Below are positions 44,730 through 55,406 of a stretch of DNA of 63,562 nucleotides, piece by piece (the first letter of the stretch is position 1; each line of letters opens with the position of its first letter). Origin of the DNA: Deltaproteobacteria bacterium (GTDB taxonomy: Bacteria; Myxococcota_A; Polyangia; Polyangiales; Ga0077539). The stretch lies in the NCBI GenBank assembly GCA_030694465.1, contig JAUXYJ010000032.1:1-63562 (forward strand). Reading direction: 5' to 3'. The notes under the pieces are model-generated. The model worked only from the letters and a program-made list of their open reading frames with translations. It had not been told where the DNA came from and made no database searches. Made by a program: the position numbers and the translations under genes.

Positions 44730-46355
44730 TCAATGCGGGTACGTTGAAATGAAGCGAAATCCCCGAGGTCCACCATTGCGAGGCGTGGGCTGCGCTTCTG
44801 GCGTCGTCGCCGCAGCGGCAGGCTCAGCGACGGGCGTGGGTGCTGGCGCTGGTGTGGGCGCTGGACGCGGCGCCTCGACAGAAGGAGCCGCCGGAGGAGT
44901 GACCGCAGCGACCACTGCGGTCGCTGGCGCGGTGGGCCCGCTGGGGGCTTGCAGTGGGACAACCTCCGGGGCTCCGCGACGACCGCCACGGCGATCCCCA
45001 CGAGAGGGTGCGATCGGAGGCGCTGTGACCACGGCCAGCGGCGCGGGCGTCTCAACCCGCGCAGGAGGTACAAGGGGCGCTGGGCGAGGCAACAGCGTGG
45101 GGAGTGGCTCTGCGTGTGTCACGGCCGCTGCAGGGGCTGCAGGGTGTGTCTGTGAGGCCACCGGAGTCGCGTTCGAGCGCAGGGCAAACGCGCCCACACC
45201 GACGAGCACGAGCGCGACGCCAGCCGCAGCCCAGCGCAGCCCGCGGGGGGGCGATACGGACGCGCGATCGGCACTCACCGCGGGCAACAGGGTCTGCGAA
45301 TGGACAAGCTCATGCATCGCGAGATCAGCCACGGGGGAGACCGCCGAGGGGCGCGCGGCCTGCGTGAGAAATTCACGGTGTGCCCCCCGAGGATCTGGTT
45401 GCGTAGAATCAAGCGGGCGATCGCTCAATGAGCGCAACGGTACGGCGAAGCTGTCGCGCCCTTCGGACTCGTGGGTCACAGCTTCTTCGAAGCGAATTCG
45501 CAGTGTTCTGGCTGACGAAATCCTGTGATCACGGTCGGGCGCGAGGGCCTCGGCGAGCACCCGGCTGATCTCTGCGTTGAGCGTGGGCTCGACCTCGTGC
45601 ACCAGGGGCGCGCGCTCGGTCATGATCTTCAGGATGAGAATATTGTAGTTGTCTGCGAAGAAGGGCTTGGTCCCAGTGAGCAGCTCAAAGAGCATGATCG
45701 CAGCGCTCCACACGTCCGCACGCGCGTCGATCTTCGAGTCCCCGCGGACCTGCTCGGGGGACATGTAGTACGGCGTCCCGAGCGCGGTCCCGGTCTGGGT
45801 TTTAGCGAGGCCTTCTTCGGCCTCAGCGATCTTCGAGATGCCAAAATCGATGAGCTTTGGGACCGTGGTTCCGTCCTCGCCGCGGTGGAGAAAGACGTTA
45901 TCGGGCTTGATGTCGCGATGAATGATCCCGTGCTCGTGCGCTGCGTGGAGGGCGTCGAGCACGGGCCCCATGATCCCCATGACCTCCGCGGGCGTGAGCT
46001 TGCCGGCTCGCTCCAAGCGCGTCGACAAGCCCTCCCCCGAGAGCAGCTCTTGAACGATGTAAAACGTCCCGCTCTCTTCATCGCGTGCGAGGTCATAGAT
46101 CTTCACGATGTTGCGGTGCTGGATCGCGTTGGCAGCGCGCGCTTCTCGCACAAATCGCTGCACAAGCTCCTGCCGTCGCGCGACCTCTGGGCGCATGATC
46201 TTGAGCGCCACGCGCCGACGCATCAGCGTGTCTTCGGCTTCAAAGACCGCGCCCATGCCTCCCGCCCCGAGGAGCCGCAGCAGCTTGAACTTGTGTGCGA
46301 TTGTCTGACCAATCAGCGCATCAAACTCATCCGCTTCTTGAGCGCCTTCGGTCAT
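44730..46355 (-). CDS. Ser/Thr protein kinase 1, single transmembrane helix
   Basis: This is a 541-residue protein. Kinase domain (about 20-285): glycine loop GAGGMGAVFEA, Lys52 in VALKIM, HRDIKPDN (146-153), DFG (170-172), GTPYYMSPEQVRG and DVWSAAIMLFELLTGTKPFF. All catalytic residues are present. One transmembrane helix (WAAAGVALVLVGVGAFAL) near residue 385 is followed by a long Pro/Ala-rich extracytoplasmic tail ending RGFRFISTYPH. Downstream on the strand are the TPR/PEGA and FG-GAP genes, which could be its partners or targets. Confidence 0.93.
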   Translation of the reverse strand: MTEGAQEADEFDALIGQTIAHKFKLLRLLGAGGMGAVFEAEDTLMRRRVALKIMRPEVARRQELVQRFVREARAANAIQHRNIVKIYDLARDEESGTFYIVQELLSGEGLSTRLERAGKLTPAEVMGIMGPVLDALHAAHEHGIIHRDIKPDNVFLHRGEDGTTVPKLIDFGISKIAEAEEGLAKTQTGTALGTPYYMSPEQVRGDSKIDARADVWSAAIMLFELLTGTKPFFADNYNILILKIMTERAPLVHEVEPTLNAEISRVLAEALAPDRDHRISSARTLRIRFEEAVTHESEGRDSFAVPLRSLSDRPLDSTQPDPRGAHREFLTQAARPSAVSPVADLAMHELVHSQTLLPAVSADRASVSPPRGLRWAAAGVALVLVGVGAFALRSNATPVASQTHPAAPAAAVTHAEPLPTLLPRPAPLVPPARVETPAPLAVVTAPPIAPSRGDRRGGRRGAPEVVPLQAPSGPTAPATAVVAAVTPPAAPSVEAPRPAPTPAPAPTPVAEPAAAATTPEAQPTPRNGGPRGFRFISTYPH

Positions 46356-46466
46356 TCTCGTTCGGTCCCTCGTGTGCGCGCCACAACTCTTGCGGCGAGC
46401 AACAAGCTAGCTGACCGTACGCAGTGACACAACGGGACGCCCCGAAAACGCGCAGATCGAAGGGGC

Positions 46467-49400
46467 TTAGTACCCGAGGTTAGGCCCGAGCCAGCGCTCG
46501 GTCTCTTCGAGGCTCACGCCCGTGCGTTTTGCGTAGTCTTCGACCTGATCGCGCCCCAGACGGCCGACCATAAAATACTTCGCGTCGGGGTGGGCAAAGT
46601 ACAGCCCCGAGACGCTCGCAGCGGGGCTCATGGCGAAGCTCTCGGTGAGCGAAATCCCTAGCGATTGCCCATCGAGCAGCGAGAACAAGGCTCCTTTGGG
46701 GCGGTGGTCTGGGCACGCGGGGTAGCCAAACGCGGGGCGAATGCCGCGATACTTTTCTGCGACGAGCTCTTGCACTGAGAGGTCCTCGTTGGCGCCGTAG
46801 CCCCACTGCTTGCGCGCCTCGCGATGGAGCCACTCGGCGAAGGCCTCGGCCAAGCGATCGGCCAGTGATTTTACAATGATCGCGCTGTAGTCATCGTGCT
46901 GCAGTTCGTACTCGCGTACGAGCTCATCGCAGCCCAATCCCGTCGTGACCGCGAAGCCACCGAGGTAGTCCTGGAGGCCCTGCCCTGCAGGCGCGATATA
47001 GTCCGCGAGCGACCGAAACGCGCTCTCGTCTCCGCGCACGCTCTGCTGTCGCAGCATGGCGAAGCGAGTCCGCTCCACGCTCCGGGTCTCGTCGGTGTAG
47101 ACCACGATGTCTTCGCCCACGCGCTGCGAAGGCCAGAACCCGTAGACACCACGCGCTTGCAGCTTTTTCTCACGCACAATGCGCGCCAGGATGTTCTTCG
47201 CGGCCTCGAAGAGCTCGCGCGCGGTCTCGCCCTGCTCGGGGTCACTGAGCACCTCGGGATAGCGACCACGCAGCTCCCACGCGGTAAAAAAGAAGGTCCA
47301 ATCAATCAACGGGACGAGCTCTTCGAGCGAGGGCTCGACCACGCGTGTGCCCACAAACGCGGGCTTGGCGAGGTCTTCTTTGCGAAAGACCACACGGCTG
47401 CCCTGCCCAATGGCGGTCTCGATCGGGACGAGCGCCTTGGTCTTTCTGCTAGCAAAAATCCTACGCAATTGCTCTTGGTCTTCGACGTTGCGTGCGAGAA
47501 ATTCTTCGCGCTTCGTGTCCTTGGACAGCAACGACGACACCACGCCCACCGCGCGCGAGGCGTCGAGCACGTGCACCACGGGGTGTTCGTACTCGGTCGC
47601 GATCTTGACCGCCGTGTGCTGTCTCGAAGTAGTCGCGCCACCGATCATCAAGGGCAGGATCATCCCGCGGCGTTTCATCTCGCGCGCTGCGTCGACCATC
47701 ACGTCGAGCGAGGGCGTAATGAGCCCCGAGAGACCCACGATGTCCACCCCACGCGCGAGCGCTTCGTCGAGGATTTTGTCAGTCGCGACCATCACGCCGA
47801 GGTCAATCACTTCGTAGTCATTGCATGCCAAGACCACGCCCACGATGTTCTTGCCGATGTCATGGACGTCGCCCTTGACCGTCGCGAGCAGCACGCGACC
47901 ATTCGAGCGGCTTGTGCCCGCGGCGGCCTTCTCGGCCTCCATCAACGGGGTCAGGTACGCGACCGAGCGCTTCATCACACGCGCGCTCTTGACCACCTGG
48001 GGCAAGAACATTTTTCCGGCGCCGAAGAGATCGCCGACCGTGCGCATCCCGTCCATGAGCGGGCCCTCGATGACAAGCAGCGGTCGCTTGTATTTTTGCA
48101 GGGCTTCTTCGGTGTCTTGCTCGATAAAATCCGTCACGCCTTTGACCAACGCGTGGGCCAATCGCTCTTCGATCGAGCACTCTCGCCACGCGAGGTCTTG
48201 CCCTCGCTTGGTGCCCTCGCCTTTGACCGTCGCGGCGTAGTCGGTCAGCCGCTCGGTGGCGTCAGGCCGGCGATCAAAGAGGACATCTTCGATGCGCTCT
48301 AAGAGCTCTTTCGGGATGTCTTGATACACCGCGAGCTGCCCCGCGTTGACGATCCCCATGTCCATCCCCGCGCTGATCGCGTGATAGAGAAAAGCCGCGT
48401 GCATCGCCTCGCGGACCGCGTTGTTTCCGCGAAACGAGAAGCTCAAATTCGACACGCCGCCCGAGATGTGAACCCCTGGGCAGGTGCGCCGCAAGATGGC
48501 CGCGGCCTCGATGAAGTTCTTGGCAAACCCGTTGTGCTCTTCGAGCCCTGTCGCCACCGCGAGGACGTTGGGATCAAAAATAATGTCCTCGGGCGGAAAC
48601 CCGACCTGCTCGACCAACAGCTTGTACGCACGCTGACAAATCTCGACCTTGCGCGCGACGGTCTCGGCCTGCCCCTGCTCGTCAAACGCCATCACAACGA
48701 CCGCGGCGCCGTAGCGACGGATCTTGTGAGCTTTCTCTAAGAAGTCTTCTTCGCCCTCTTTGAGTGAGATCGAGTTCACGATCCCCTTGCCCTGAATGCA
48801 CTGCAATCCGGCCTCGATCACCGACCACTTGGACGAGTCCACCATGATCGGGATCCGTGCGATTTCAGGCTCCGTTGCGAGATAGTTCAAGAACGTGCGC
48901 ATCGCCGCGACGCCGTCCAACATGCCCTCGTCCATGTTGACGTCGAGCACGTTTGCGCCGCCTCGCACTTGATCCAGCGCGACGGCCATCGTCGCCGCGA
49001 AGTCCCCTCGCGCGACCAGCTCCGCGAACTTCTTCGAGCCCGCGACGTTGGTGCGCTCGCCCACGATCGTGAAGCTCACCTCGGGCCTAAACGTGTAGGG
49101 CTCAAGCCCCGAAATCTGTGTGAGCTCAGGGCCGCGCACGGCTTGTCGCACGGGCGTGATGTGCTCGACCGCCTCTGCGATCGCGCGGATGTGATCGGGC
49201 GTGGTGCCGCAGCAGCCTCCCACGACGTTGGCGAGACCCTCGCGTGCAAAGCCCGCGACCATGCGCGCAGTGTCTTCGGGCAGCTCGTCAAAGCCGCCAA
49301 ACGCGTTGGGCAGACCCGCGTTGGGATACACACTCAAGAGCGTGTTCGCGGCGCCGGCAAGCTCGGCCAAAAACGGCCGCATTTCTTGGGCGCCCAGCGC

Positions 49401-50147
49401 ACAATTGAGCCCTACGGTCACTGGTCGCGCGTGCTTTACGCTGGCCCAAAAGGCCTCCATGGTCTGCCCCGAGAGCGTGCGTCCGCTGCGGTCGGTCGCG
49501 GTCACGCTGAGCATCACGGGCAGGCGCTTGTTGCGCTCAACAAAGACCTCTTCGATCGCGAGGATGCAGGCCTTGAGATTGAGCGTGTCAAACACGGTCT
49601 CGGGCAAGAGCACGTCGACGCCGCCGTCCATCAACGCGCGCACTTGCTCGCGGTACGCTTCGGCCACAGCTTCGAAGGTCGCGCGCCGCGCGGATGGGTC
49701 ATTTGCGTCGGGCGAAATCGACAGCGTGATGCTCAGCGGGCCGATGGCGCCTGCGACCAATCGCGGCTTGTTGGGCGTGAGCGCGCTGTACTTCTCGGTC
49801 GCTCGTCGAGCGACCCGCGCGGCCTCGACGTTAAGCTCATACGCGAGCCCTGAGAGATCATAGTCCGCCTGCGAAAACGCGTTCGCATTGAAGGTATTGG
49901 TCTCGATGAGGTCGGCCCCTGCGGCGAGGTACTCTTCGTGGATCGACTGGATCACATCGGGGCGGGTTAAGACCAAGAGGTCGTTGTTGCCGCCGAGGTC
50001 TTTGCCGTGGGCCGCGAAGCGCTTTCCGCGAAAGTCTCCCTCGGACAATTTGTAGCGCTGGATCATGGTGCCCATCGCACCGTCGAGCACCAAAATGCGC
50101 TCTTTGAGCAGCGTCTCAAACAGAGAATCGGTGTGTGTTGTGGACAT
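46467..50147 (-). CDS. metH: Cobalamin-dependent methionine synthase
   Basis: This is a 1226-residue cytosolic enzyme methylating homocysteine to methionine with methyl-THF and methylcobalamin. ATG 50147 gives [32 protein letters not shown]. Zinc ligands are Cys249 ([11 protein letters not shown]) and Cys312/313 ([11 protein letters not shown]). The folate domain has [16 protein letters not shown] motifs. The cobalamin domain holds [11 protein letters not shown] with the axial His, [13 protein letters not shown] and GGATTS. The reactivation domain (FGYPACPDH) is complete. The 252-base divergent gap to the HugZ gene shows no cobalamin or SAM riboswitch that I could recognise. Confidence 0.97.
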   Translation of the reverse strand: MSTTHTDSLFETLLKERILVLDGAMGTMIQRYKLSEGDFRGKRFAAHGKDLGGNNDLLVLTRPDVIQSIHEEYLAAGADLIETNTFNANAFSQADYDLSGLAYELNVEAARVARRATEKYSALTPNKPRLVAGAIGPLSITLSISPDANDPSARRATFEAVAEAYREQVRALMDGGVDVLLPETVFDTLNLKACILAIEEVFVERNKRLPVMLSVTATDRSGRTLSGQTMEAFWASVKHARPVTVGLNCALGAQEMRPFLAELAGAANTLLSVYPNAGLPNAFGGFDELPEDTARMVAGFAREGLANVVGGCCGTTPDHIRAIAEAVEHITPVRQAVRGPELTQISGLEPYTFRPEVSFTIVGERTNVAGSKKFAELVARGDFAATMAVALDQVRGGANVLDVNMDEGMLDGVAAMRTFLNYLATEPEIARIPIMVDSSKWSVIEAGLQCIQGKGIVNSISLKEGEEDFLEKAHKIRRYGAAVVVMAFDEQGQAETVARKVEICQRAYKLLVEQVGFPPEDIIFDPNVLAVATGLEEHNGFAKNFIEAAAILRRTCPGVHISGGVSNLSFSFRGNNAVREAMHAAFLYHAISAGMDMGIVNAGQLAVYQDIPKELLERIEDVLFDRRPDATERLTDYAATVKGEGTKRGQDLAWRECSIEERLAHALVKGVTDFIEQDTEEALQKYKRPLLVIEGPLMDGMRTVGDLFGAGKMFLPQVVKSARVMKRSVAYLTPLMEAEKAAAGTSRSNGRVLLATVKGDVHDIGKNIVGVVLACNDYEVIDLGVMVATDKILDEALARGVDIVGLSGLITPSLDVMVDAAREMKRRGMILPLMIGGATTSRQHTAVKIATEYEHPVVHVLDASRAVGVVSSLLSKDTKREEFLARNVEDQEQLRRIFASRKTKALVPIETAIGQGSRVVFRKEDLAKPAFVGTRVVEPSLEELVPLIDWTFFFTAWELRGRYPEVLSDPEQGETARELFEAAKNILARIVREKKLQARGVYGFWPSQRVGEDIVVYTDETRSVERTRFAMLRQQSVRGDESAFRSLADYIAPAGQGLQDYLGGFAVTTGLGCDELVREYELQHDDYSAIIVKSLADRLAEAFAEWLHREARKQWGYGANEDLSVQELVAEKYRGIRPAFGYPACPDHRPKGALFSLLDGQSLGISLTESFAMSPAASVSGLYFAHPDAKYFMVGRLGRDQVEDYAKRTGVSLEETERWLGPNLGY

Positions 50148-50399
50148 CGTGCAATGCTTTCGTTTGGGGGCAGCATGGGCACCGCCAAGGGCGCTGTGGT
50201 TGGCCTCAAGAGCCGCTGCCATATCGTGGAGAGCTCGCTTGGTTCAGAGCTACCTAGTCCTTGGGTTGGCTGGGCAGCTCTACGGCGCGAGCGGCCGGGG
50301 AGTATGATCGATAGGACCGGTCGTGGTCGAGCACCAGCGTGAGCCCGCGCGCTCGGGGTAGCATTTGCGAGATTCTGTGCGACAAAGTCCCCCATCGCT

Positions 50400-50894
50400 A
50401 TGACCAATCCCGCTACAGAGCACGACACGCTCCGCGAGCTCTTTGATCAGTCACTTGCCGCGAGCCTCGCCGTACTCGATGCCGGTTCGCCTGCCGTTTC
50501 GCTGGTCACTTACACCTGCACCTGGTCGCCCTTGAGGCTGTATCTCTGCGTAAGTGAACTCAGTTCACATACGCCCGCGCTGCGCGCTGCGCCGCGGTGT
50601 TCGCTGCTCATTCACCGTGACCCCTCGCCGAGCGATCCGCACAGCAATCACGCCATCACCCGCGCGATGATCCAGTGCGACGCCAAGTTTATCTCGCGCG
50701 ACGAGGCCGAACTCCGAGGTGTCACCGCGCAATGGCGAGCGAAATACGCGATTACGGACATGCTCTTGGGCCTCTCGGATTTCTCGTTTGTCGAGCTCAC
50801 GCCGCTGAGCGCTACGTTGATTTTGGGCTTCGGCCGCGCGTTTCGCTGCACTGGCGAAAACCTTGCAGTGCTCGAACATCAGCGCCCACGTTGA
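50400..50894 (+). CDS. HugZ-like FMN-binding split-barrel protein
   Basis: This 164-residue protein has the order of short pyridoxamine 5'-phosphate oxidase-like split barrels: LDAGSPAVSLVTYTCTWSPLRLYLCVSELSSHTPALRAAPRCSLL is read across residues 26-71, then AMIQCDAKFISRDEAELRGVTAQWRAKY and the final strand LILGFGRAFRCTGENL. This layout resembles HugZ family heme-degrading proteins, though the C-terminal heme-ligand extension is missing. Specificity is open. The fhs gene begins 32 bases later. Confidence 0.7.
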   Translation: MTNPATEHDTLRELFDQSLAASLAVLDAGSPAVSLVTYTCTWSPLRLYLCVSELSSHTPALRAAPRCSLLIHRDPSPSDPHSNHAITRAMIQCDAKFISRDEAELRGVTAQWRAKYAITDMLLGLSDFSFVELTPLSATLILGFGRAFRCTGENLAVLEHQRPR

Positions 50895-50925
50895 GCGCGC
50901 AACTCGGTGTACGCTTTCGCCCACT

Positions 50926-52599
50926 GTGAGCAACGCGAACACACCTCTGTCACTCCGCCCCATTCACGACGTCGCCGACGAGGCCGGGATCCCACGTCAC
51001 GATGTGCTTTTGTGGGGACGCGACCGCGCTAAAATCGATTTGCACGCGCTCGGTCATGGCCCTAACCAGGGTCGCTTGGTGTTGGTCTCTGCGATCAATC
51101 CAACGCCCGCTGGAGAGGGCAAGACCACGACATCCATTGCCCTCGCGATGGGCCTCCGACAGCGCGGTGTGCGTGCGATCGCGGCGTTGCGTGAGCCCTC
51201 GCTCGGGCCTGTGTTTGGCGTCAAGGGCGGAGGCACCGGTGGGGGCCTCGCGTCGCTCGAGCCCGCGGCAGACATCAACCTGCATTTCACTGGAGATATC
51301 CACGCGATTTCGAGCGCGCATAACCTCCTGAGCGCGCTGGTCGACAACGCCGTGCACTTTCAGAGCCCGGTCGCGATCGATGGACGCACCGTTCGTTGGC
51401 GCCGAACGATGGACATGAACGATCGATTTTTGCGAAATGTCATCGTCGGCCTCGGAGGCAAAGCCCACGGCGTCCCCCGTGAGACCTCGTTTGACATCAC
51501 CGCGGCGAGCGAGGTCATGGCGATCTTGTGCCTCGCCGAGAGCCCCAACGACCTCGAGGCGCGCCTCGCGCGGATCATCGTGGCCACGCGCCCAGATGGC
51601 ACGGCCATTCGCGCGAGCGACGTGTTCGCGGCGCCCTCGATGGTGGCGCTCTTGCGTGACGCGCTGATGCCCAACCTCGTGCAGACCCGCGAAGGCGGCC
51701 CCGCGATTGTGCACGGCGGTCCGTTTGCCAACATCGCGCATGGGTGCAACTCGGTCTTGGCCACGCGCATGGCGCTCTCGTACGGCGACATGGTGATCAC
51801 AGAGGCGGGCTTTGGCTTTGACCTCGGCGCAGAGAAGTTTTTGAACATCAAGATGCGCTCGTCGGGGCTGTGGCCTCGGGCGCTCGTGCTGGTAGTCACA
51901 CTTCGGGCTCTTAAAATGCACGGAGGAGTCAAAGTGGCAGACGCCGCTGCGCCCAACGCAGAGGCGCTCCGTGGAGGCTTCGAGCACCTTGAGAAGCACC
52001 TGGAGACGGCGCGATTTTTTGGCCTCCCGGTGGTGGTCTCGGTCAACCGGTTTCCGAATGACAACGACGACGAGCTTGAGCTTTTGCGTTCGTTTGGCCG
52101 CGCCCAAGGGGTCGAGGTCGCCGTATGCGAGGGCTTCGGCCGCGGCGGCGAGGGCTCGCTAGAGCTCGCAGACAAAGTGCGCTCGGTAGTCGACGCGACG
52201 GACACCGCACCTCCGCAGCCCAAGTTTGTCTATGAGCTCACAGACTCGGTCGAGAACAAGATCCGCGCGATCGCCCGCACCGTGTACGGCGCAGACGACG
52301 TGGTCTTTACCGCGAGCGCAGCCAAAGACATCGCGTCCGCCATCGCGCTAGGCGGGGGCCTGTTGCCCATTTGCATGGCCAAAACCCACTTGTCGCTCAG
52401 CGACGATGCCACACGCGTGGGTCGTCCAAGACGCTTTGTGATCACCGTGCGCGAGGTCCGAATGAGCGCGGGTGCGGGCTATCTCATCGCGCTCACCGGA
52501 GAGATCCTCACGATGCCTGGCCTGCCTCGCGAGCCCGCCGCGCGGCGGGTCGTAGTGCACTCGGATGGGAGCATTACGGGGCTCATGCAGGGCGAGTAA
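50926..52599 (+). CDS. fhs: Formate-tetrahydrofolate ligase
   Basis: This is a 557-residue enzyme forming 10-formyl-THF from formate, ATP and THF. The start GTG 50926 gives MSNANTPLSLRPIHDVADEAGIP, close to normal length. The P-loop region is NPTPAGEGKTTTSIAL (59-74). Family motifs GPVFGVKGGGTGGG, FTGDIHAI, RTMDMNDRFLRNVIVGLGG, FANIAHGCNS and GADDVVFTASAAKDI are present. With metH it belongs to folate one-carbon metabolism. Confidence 0.96.
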   Translation: MSNANTPLSLRPIHDVADEAGIPRHDVLLWGRDRAKIDLHALGHGPNQGRLVLVSAINPTPAGEGKTTTSIALAMGLRQRGVRAIAALREPSLGPVFGVKGGGTGGGLASLEPAADINLHFTGDIHAISSAHNLLSALVDNAVHFQSPVAIDGRTVRWRRTMDMNDRFLRNVIVGLGGKAHGVPRETSFDITAASEVMAILCLAESPNDLEARLARIIVATRPDGTAIRASDVFAAPSMVALLRDALMPNLVQTREGGPAIVHGGPFANIAHGCNSVLATRMALSYGDMVITEAGFGFDLGAEKFLNIKMRSSGLWPRALVLVVTLRALKMHGGVKVADAAAPNAEALRGGFEHLEKHLETARFFGLPVVVSVNRFPNDNDDELELLRSFGRAQGVEVAVCEGFGRGGEGSLELADKVRSVVDATDTAPPQPKFVYELTDSVENKIRAIARTVYGADDVVFTASAAKDIASAIALGGGLLPICMAKTHLSLSDDATRVGRPRRFVITVREVRMSAGAGYLIALTGEILTMPGLPREPAARRVVVHSDGSITGLMQGE

Positions 52600-52692
52600 T
52601 CTCTTGTGTTTTCGCAGGCAGATTGTGCTCTCGAACGCTGTTCTTCGTAGTCAGTTGTCTACTCAGGTTGCAAGAGCGTAGAGTTCTCCCCG

Positions 52693-54972
52693 ATGAACAC
52701 TCCGCCGGAGCTGCAAACCGGAGCCATTTTTGCACGACAGTTTCGCGTGCTTGGGCGCTTGGCAGAGGGCGGAATGGGCGTCGTCTATCTCGTCGAACAG
52801 CTCAGCACCCGCAGACAACGTGCGCTCAAAGTGATGCAACCGACGCTCGTCACCGAGCCCAAGCATCGCGAGCGCTTTGAGCAAGAGGCCTATGTCTCGG
52901 CGTTGATCGACAGCGATCACATCGTCGAGGTCGTGTCCGCGGGGATCGACACGGACACCAGCGTGCCCTTTCTTGCGATGGAGCTCTTGCGTGGACAAAC
53001 GCTGGACGATCGCATTGTGAAGCAGGGGGCACTGACGGGCCCCGAGGCGCTCGCGGTCATCCGCCAGCTGCGCCACCCACTGGAGCTCGCGCACACCGCA
53101 GGGCTTATTCATCGTGACCTCAAACCAGAGAACATTTTTCTCGCGGTCGCGCGTCGGCTCGATGTTCCCTTTACGCTCAAGGTCCTCGATTTTGGCATCT
53201 CTAAATGGGTCCAAGAGGCACGCACTGCGGCTGCAAATTCGCAGGTGATTGGCTCACCGTATTGGATGGCTCCCGAGCAGCTTGAGCACGGCGCGCGCAT
53301 CGCGCCTGCGACGGACGTGTGGTCCCTCGGCCTCATCGCGTTCTATGTGCTCACCGGCAAGATTTTTTGGAAGAGCGGCAACTCAGACACGGCCTCGATC
53401 AGCTCGGTCATCTTCGAGATGATCGTCGACCCGATCCCTCCGGCGTCCAAGCGTGCGGCCGAACTTGGTCTGCAAATTCCCATTTCACCCGCGTTTGACA
53501 CGTGGTTTGACAGGTGCGTCCAACGAAAGCATGAGCAGCGATTTCTTAACGCAGGGGTCGCCCTGCGCGCGCTCGAAGAGGTGCTCGATCAGTCCGCTGT
53601 GCAGACTTTGGTTGCGCCGACCACGCTGTCTGCGATCCAAGGGCGGACCCCTACCGCGCCTCAACCAACACCCGTCGATCAGCTGTCCATCGAGCTCGAG
53701 CTCGGGACCTCAGACGTCGAGAGCTACCTCACCAGCATGAACCTCGGCGCGACGGCCCCTCGGCCTGCGGTGGTGGCGCCCGAGCCCGTGCTCGCTGCCG
53801 TGCAGCCTCCCCTCCCCTCCGTGCCTCCGGCGCCCTCCTCAAGCCCCTCCATGCCCCCTACGCGGGTCCACGCCGACTCATCCCCGACCCTGGATGGGAT
53901 CGCGCCACGGGCCTCGGTCGAGTCCGCCGCGGCGCCCACGCCCGTGCGCAACGAGCCGGCGAGCAAGTCCCTCTCGGACTTCGAGCTCTTTGCCCGGTTC
54001 GAGTCACAGAACCACGGCCCAGACCTCGACGCGACGCGCCTCACAGCGCAGGCACTTTTTCTCCGTGCAGGCGAGACCACCCCGGGCGTAGTGCGTGCTT
54101 TTCTTGCGGCGAATCCACCTCCCGCTCCGATTATCCCGCGGGGTCATCTGGACGAATCCGCGTGGCTCAACGCGCTCTTGCCCGACCCGCCGCGCAACGC
54201 CCCTATCAGCCGGCTGTTTTCGCTCTTGTGCGGGCCGATTCACCAGGCCATCTCGGTCTCTCCGACGGCCCTTGGACTCTCCGAGCGCGAGCGTGTCGAT
54301 CCCATGACCAGCGCGGCCTCTGTGTTGCGCACCACGCGCCCATTGCACCAATGGATGCTGCACGCCGCGGCAGCATTCGACGTGGCTTCGATGCCCACGT
54401 TGTACTTTCGCAGCGCGCAGACTCAGCTGCTTCAGTGTATGTCGACCGAGCCCTGGGCCGCGTCTCTCGGCGCGCCGTTGACCCGCGAAAACTTCTCACC
54501 GAGCGCCCTCGCCGCGCTCGCCGGGAGGCACATCGCGCTCTACCGCCCAGAGCACTTCTTGCGTGTCGTGTTGCCCTCACTCGACGCGCTCCAGAGCATG
54601 TTTGTCGCCGCGCGATCCATCGCGCGCAACCAAGCGTTGACCATCGAAGGCCCCATCGAAGCGGCCCTCCGGCAGAAGTTCGCGACGGACTCTGCGCGAC
54701 AGAAGCTGTTGCAGCTCATCGAGCCCTGCGACGGCGCAGAGCTCTCGCTGTGGGCACGCGCAGCAGGCGTCGCGAGTGTGCGCGCCGGGCTGCTCTTGTG
54801 TGGTGATTTGCTCGAGTCTGCAAGCACACTGGCGCATCACCCAGGCGTCGAGACGCTGTCGTCCGAGAGCGATCTGCGCTCGGCCATGGTGGACTTTGCG
54901 CTCACCCCTGAGTTTGCTCGTCTGCGACGTACGCTCTTGGGTGCGGCTGCGACAGGGACCGGTTCGCGCTGA
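52693..54972 (+). CDS. Ser/Thr protein kinase 2, soluble, with large C-terminal region
   Basis: This is a 759-residue protein. Kinase domain (about 15-290): GRLAEGGMGVVYL, Lys46, HRDLKPEN (140-147), DFG (166-168), GSPYWMAPEQLEHG and DVWSLGLIAFYVLTG. All key residues are kept. A Pro/Ala/Ser linker (about 305-430) separates it from a roughly 320-residue helical C-terminal domain of unknown kind. No transmembrane helix is present. It ends 26 bases from the end of the convergent phosphatase/HATPase/STAS operon. Confidence 0.92.
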   Translation: MNTPPELQTGAIFARQFRVLGRLAEGGMGVVYLVEQLSTRRQRALKVMQPTLVTEPKHRERFEQEAYVSALIDSDHIVEVVSAGIDTDTSVPFLAMELLRGQTLDDRIVKQGALTGPEALAVIRQLRHPLELAHTAGLIHRDLKPENIFLAVARRLDVPFTLKVLDFGISKWVQEARTAAANSQVIGSPYWMAPEQLEHGARIAPATDVWSLGLIAFYVLTGKIFWKSGNSDTASISSVIFEMIVDPIPPASKRAAELGLQIPISPAFDTWFDRCVQRKHEQRFLNAGVALRALEEVLDQSAVQTLVAPTTLSAIQGRTPTAPQPTPVDQLSIELELGTSDVESYLTSMNLGATAPRPAVVAPEPVLAAVQPPLPSVPPAPSSSPSMPPTRVHADSSPTLDGIAPRASVESAAAPTPVRNEPASKSLSDFELFARFESQNHGPDLDATRLTAQALFLRAGETTPGVVRAFLAANPPPAPIIPRGHLDESAWLNALLPDPPRNAPISRLFSLLCGPIHQAISVSPTALGLSERERVDPMTSAASVLRTTRPLHQWMLHAAAAFDVASMPTLYFRSAQTQLLQCMSTEPWAASLGAPLTRENFSPSALAALAGRHIALYRPEHFLRVVLPSLDALQSMFVAARSIARNQALTIEGPIEAALRQKFATDSARQKLLQLIEPCDGAELSLWARAAGVASVRAGLLLCGDLLESASTLAHHPGVETLSSESDLRSAMVDFALTPEFARLRRTLLGAAATGTGSR

Positions 54973-54998
54973 CGGATCGCAGGGCTGCGATCGGCGGT

Positions 54999-55406
54999 TT
55001 AGAGCCCGCGGACTTCTTCGAAGTGGGTGCGCGTTGAGATCGCTTCTTCTTCGAGGTTGAGCAAGATCGGGAGTGTCTCTTGCTGCCAGTCGTCGTCGCG
55101 CACGCGGCGCACGGTGATCGTGCCCTCGACGTTGGCGTAGACGCACTCGACGAGGTCCATAATGATGTAGAATCCGTTTGAGTTGCAGAAGCGCAACTCT
55201 GCGAAATCAATCACGGTTTGGGCAATAGCGTGGGTGGGCAAGAGCTTGCCAAGCTCGTCGAGATAGCCTGACAAGAACCGATAGGGGTTATCGATTCGGA
55301 TCACGCCCTCGAACGACACCAACAGTGTCGAGCCATCGAGCTTTGCAACGGAGTGAAAGACGCTGGCCCCGCCGTCCATGATCTCGCCGTACGTAAGAAT
55401 CTTCAT
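54999..55406 (-). CDS. STAS-like anti-anti-sigma-type protein
   Basis: This is a 135-residue protein with GSTLLVSFEGVIRIDNPYRF, then AQTVIDFAELRFCNSNGFYIIMDLVECVY. The strand-then-helix order and the residue-rich turn DFAELRFCNSNGF match STAS-like domains of partner-switching antagonists, where a Ser/Asn after the turn is the phosphorylation position. The start ATG 55406 overlaps the previous stop (ATGA). It ends a five-gene operon. Confidence 0.75.
   Translation of the reverse strand: MKILTYGEIMDGGASVFHSVAKLDGSTLLVSFEGVIRIDNPYRFLSGYLDELGKLLPTHAIAQTVIDFAELRFCNSNGFYIIMDLVECVYANVEGTITVRRVRDDDWQQETLPILLNLEEEAISTRTHFEEVRGL

Noticed and set aside
46896..48302. Long plus-strand frame of 468 codons
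   Set aside because: It lies fully antisense to metH, which is unquestionable, and the peptide has Arg/His-biased artefact composition.
50148..50399. Cobalamin or SAM/SAH riboswitch upstream of metH
   Set aside because: The leader was read on the minus strand, and none of the conserved cores or pseudoknot blocks could be recognised.
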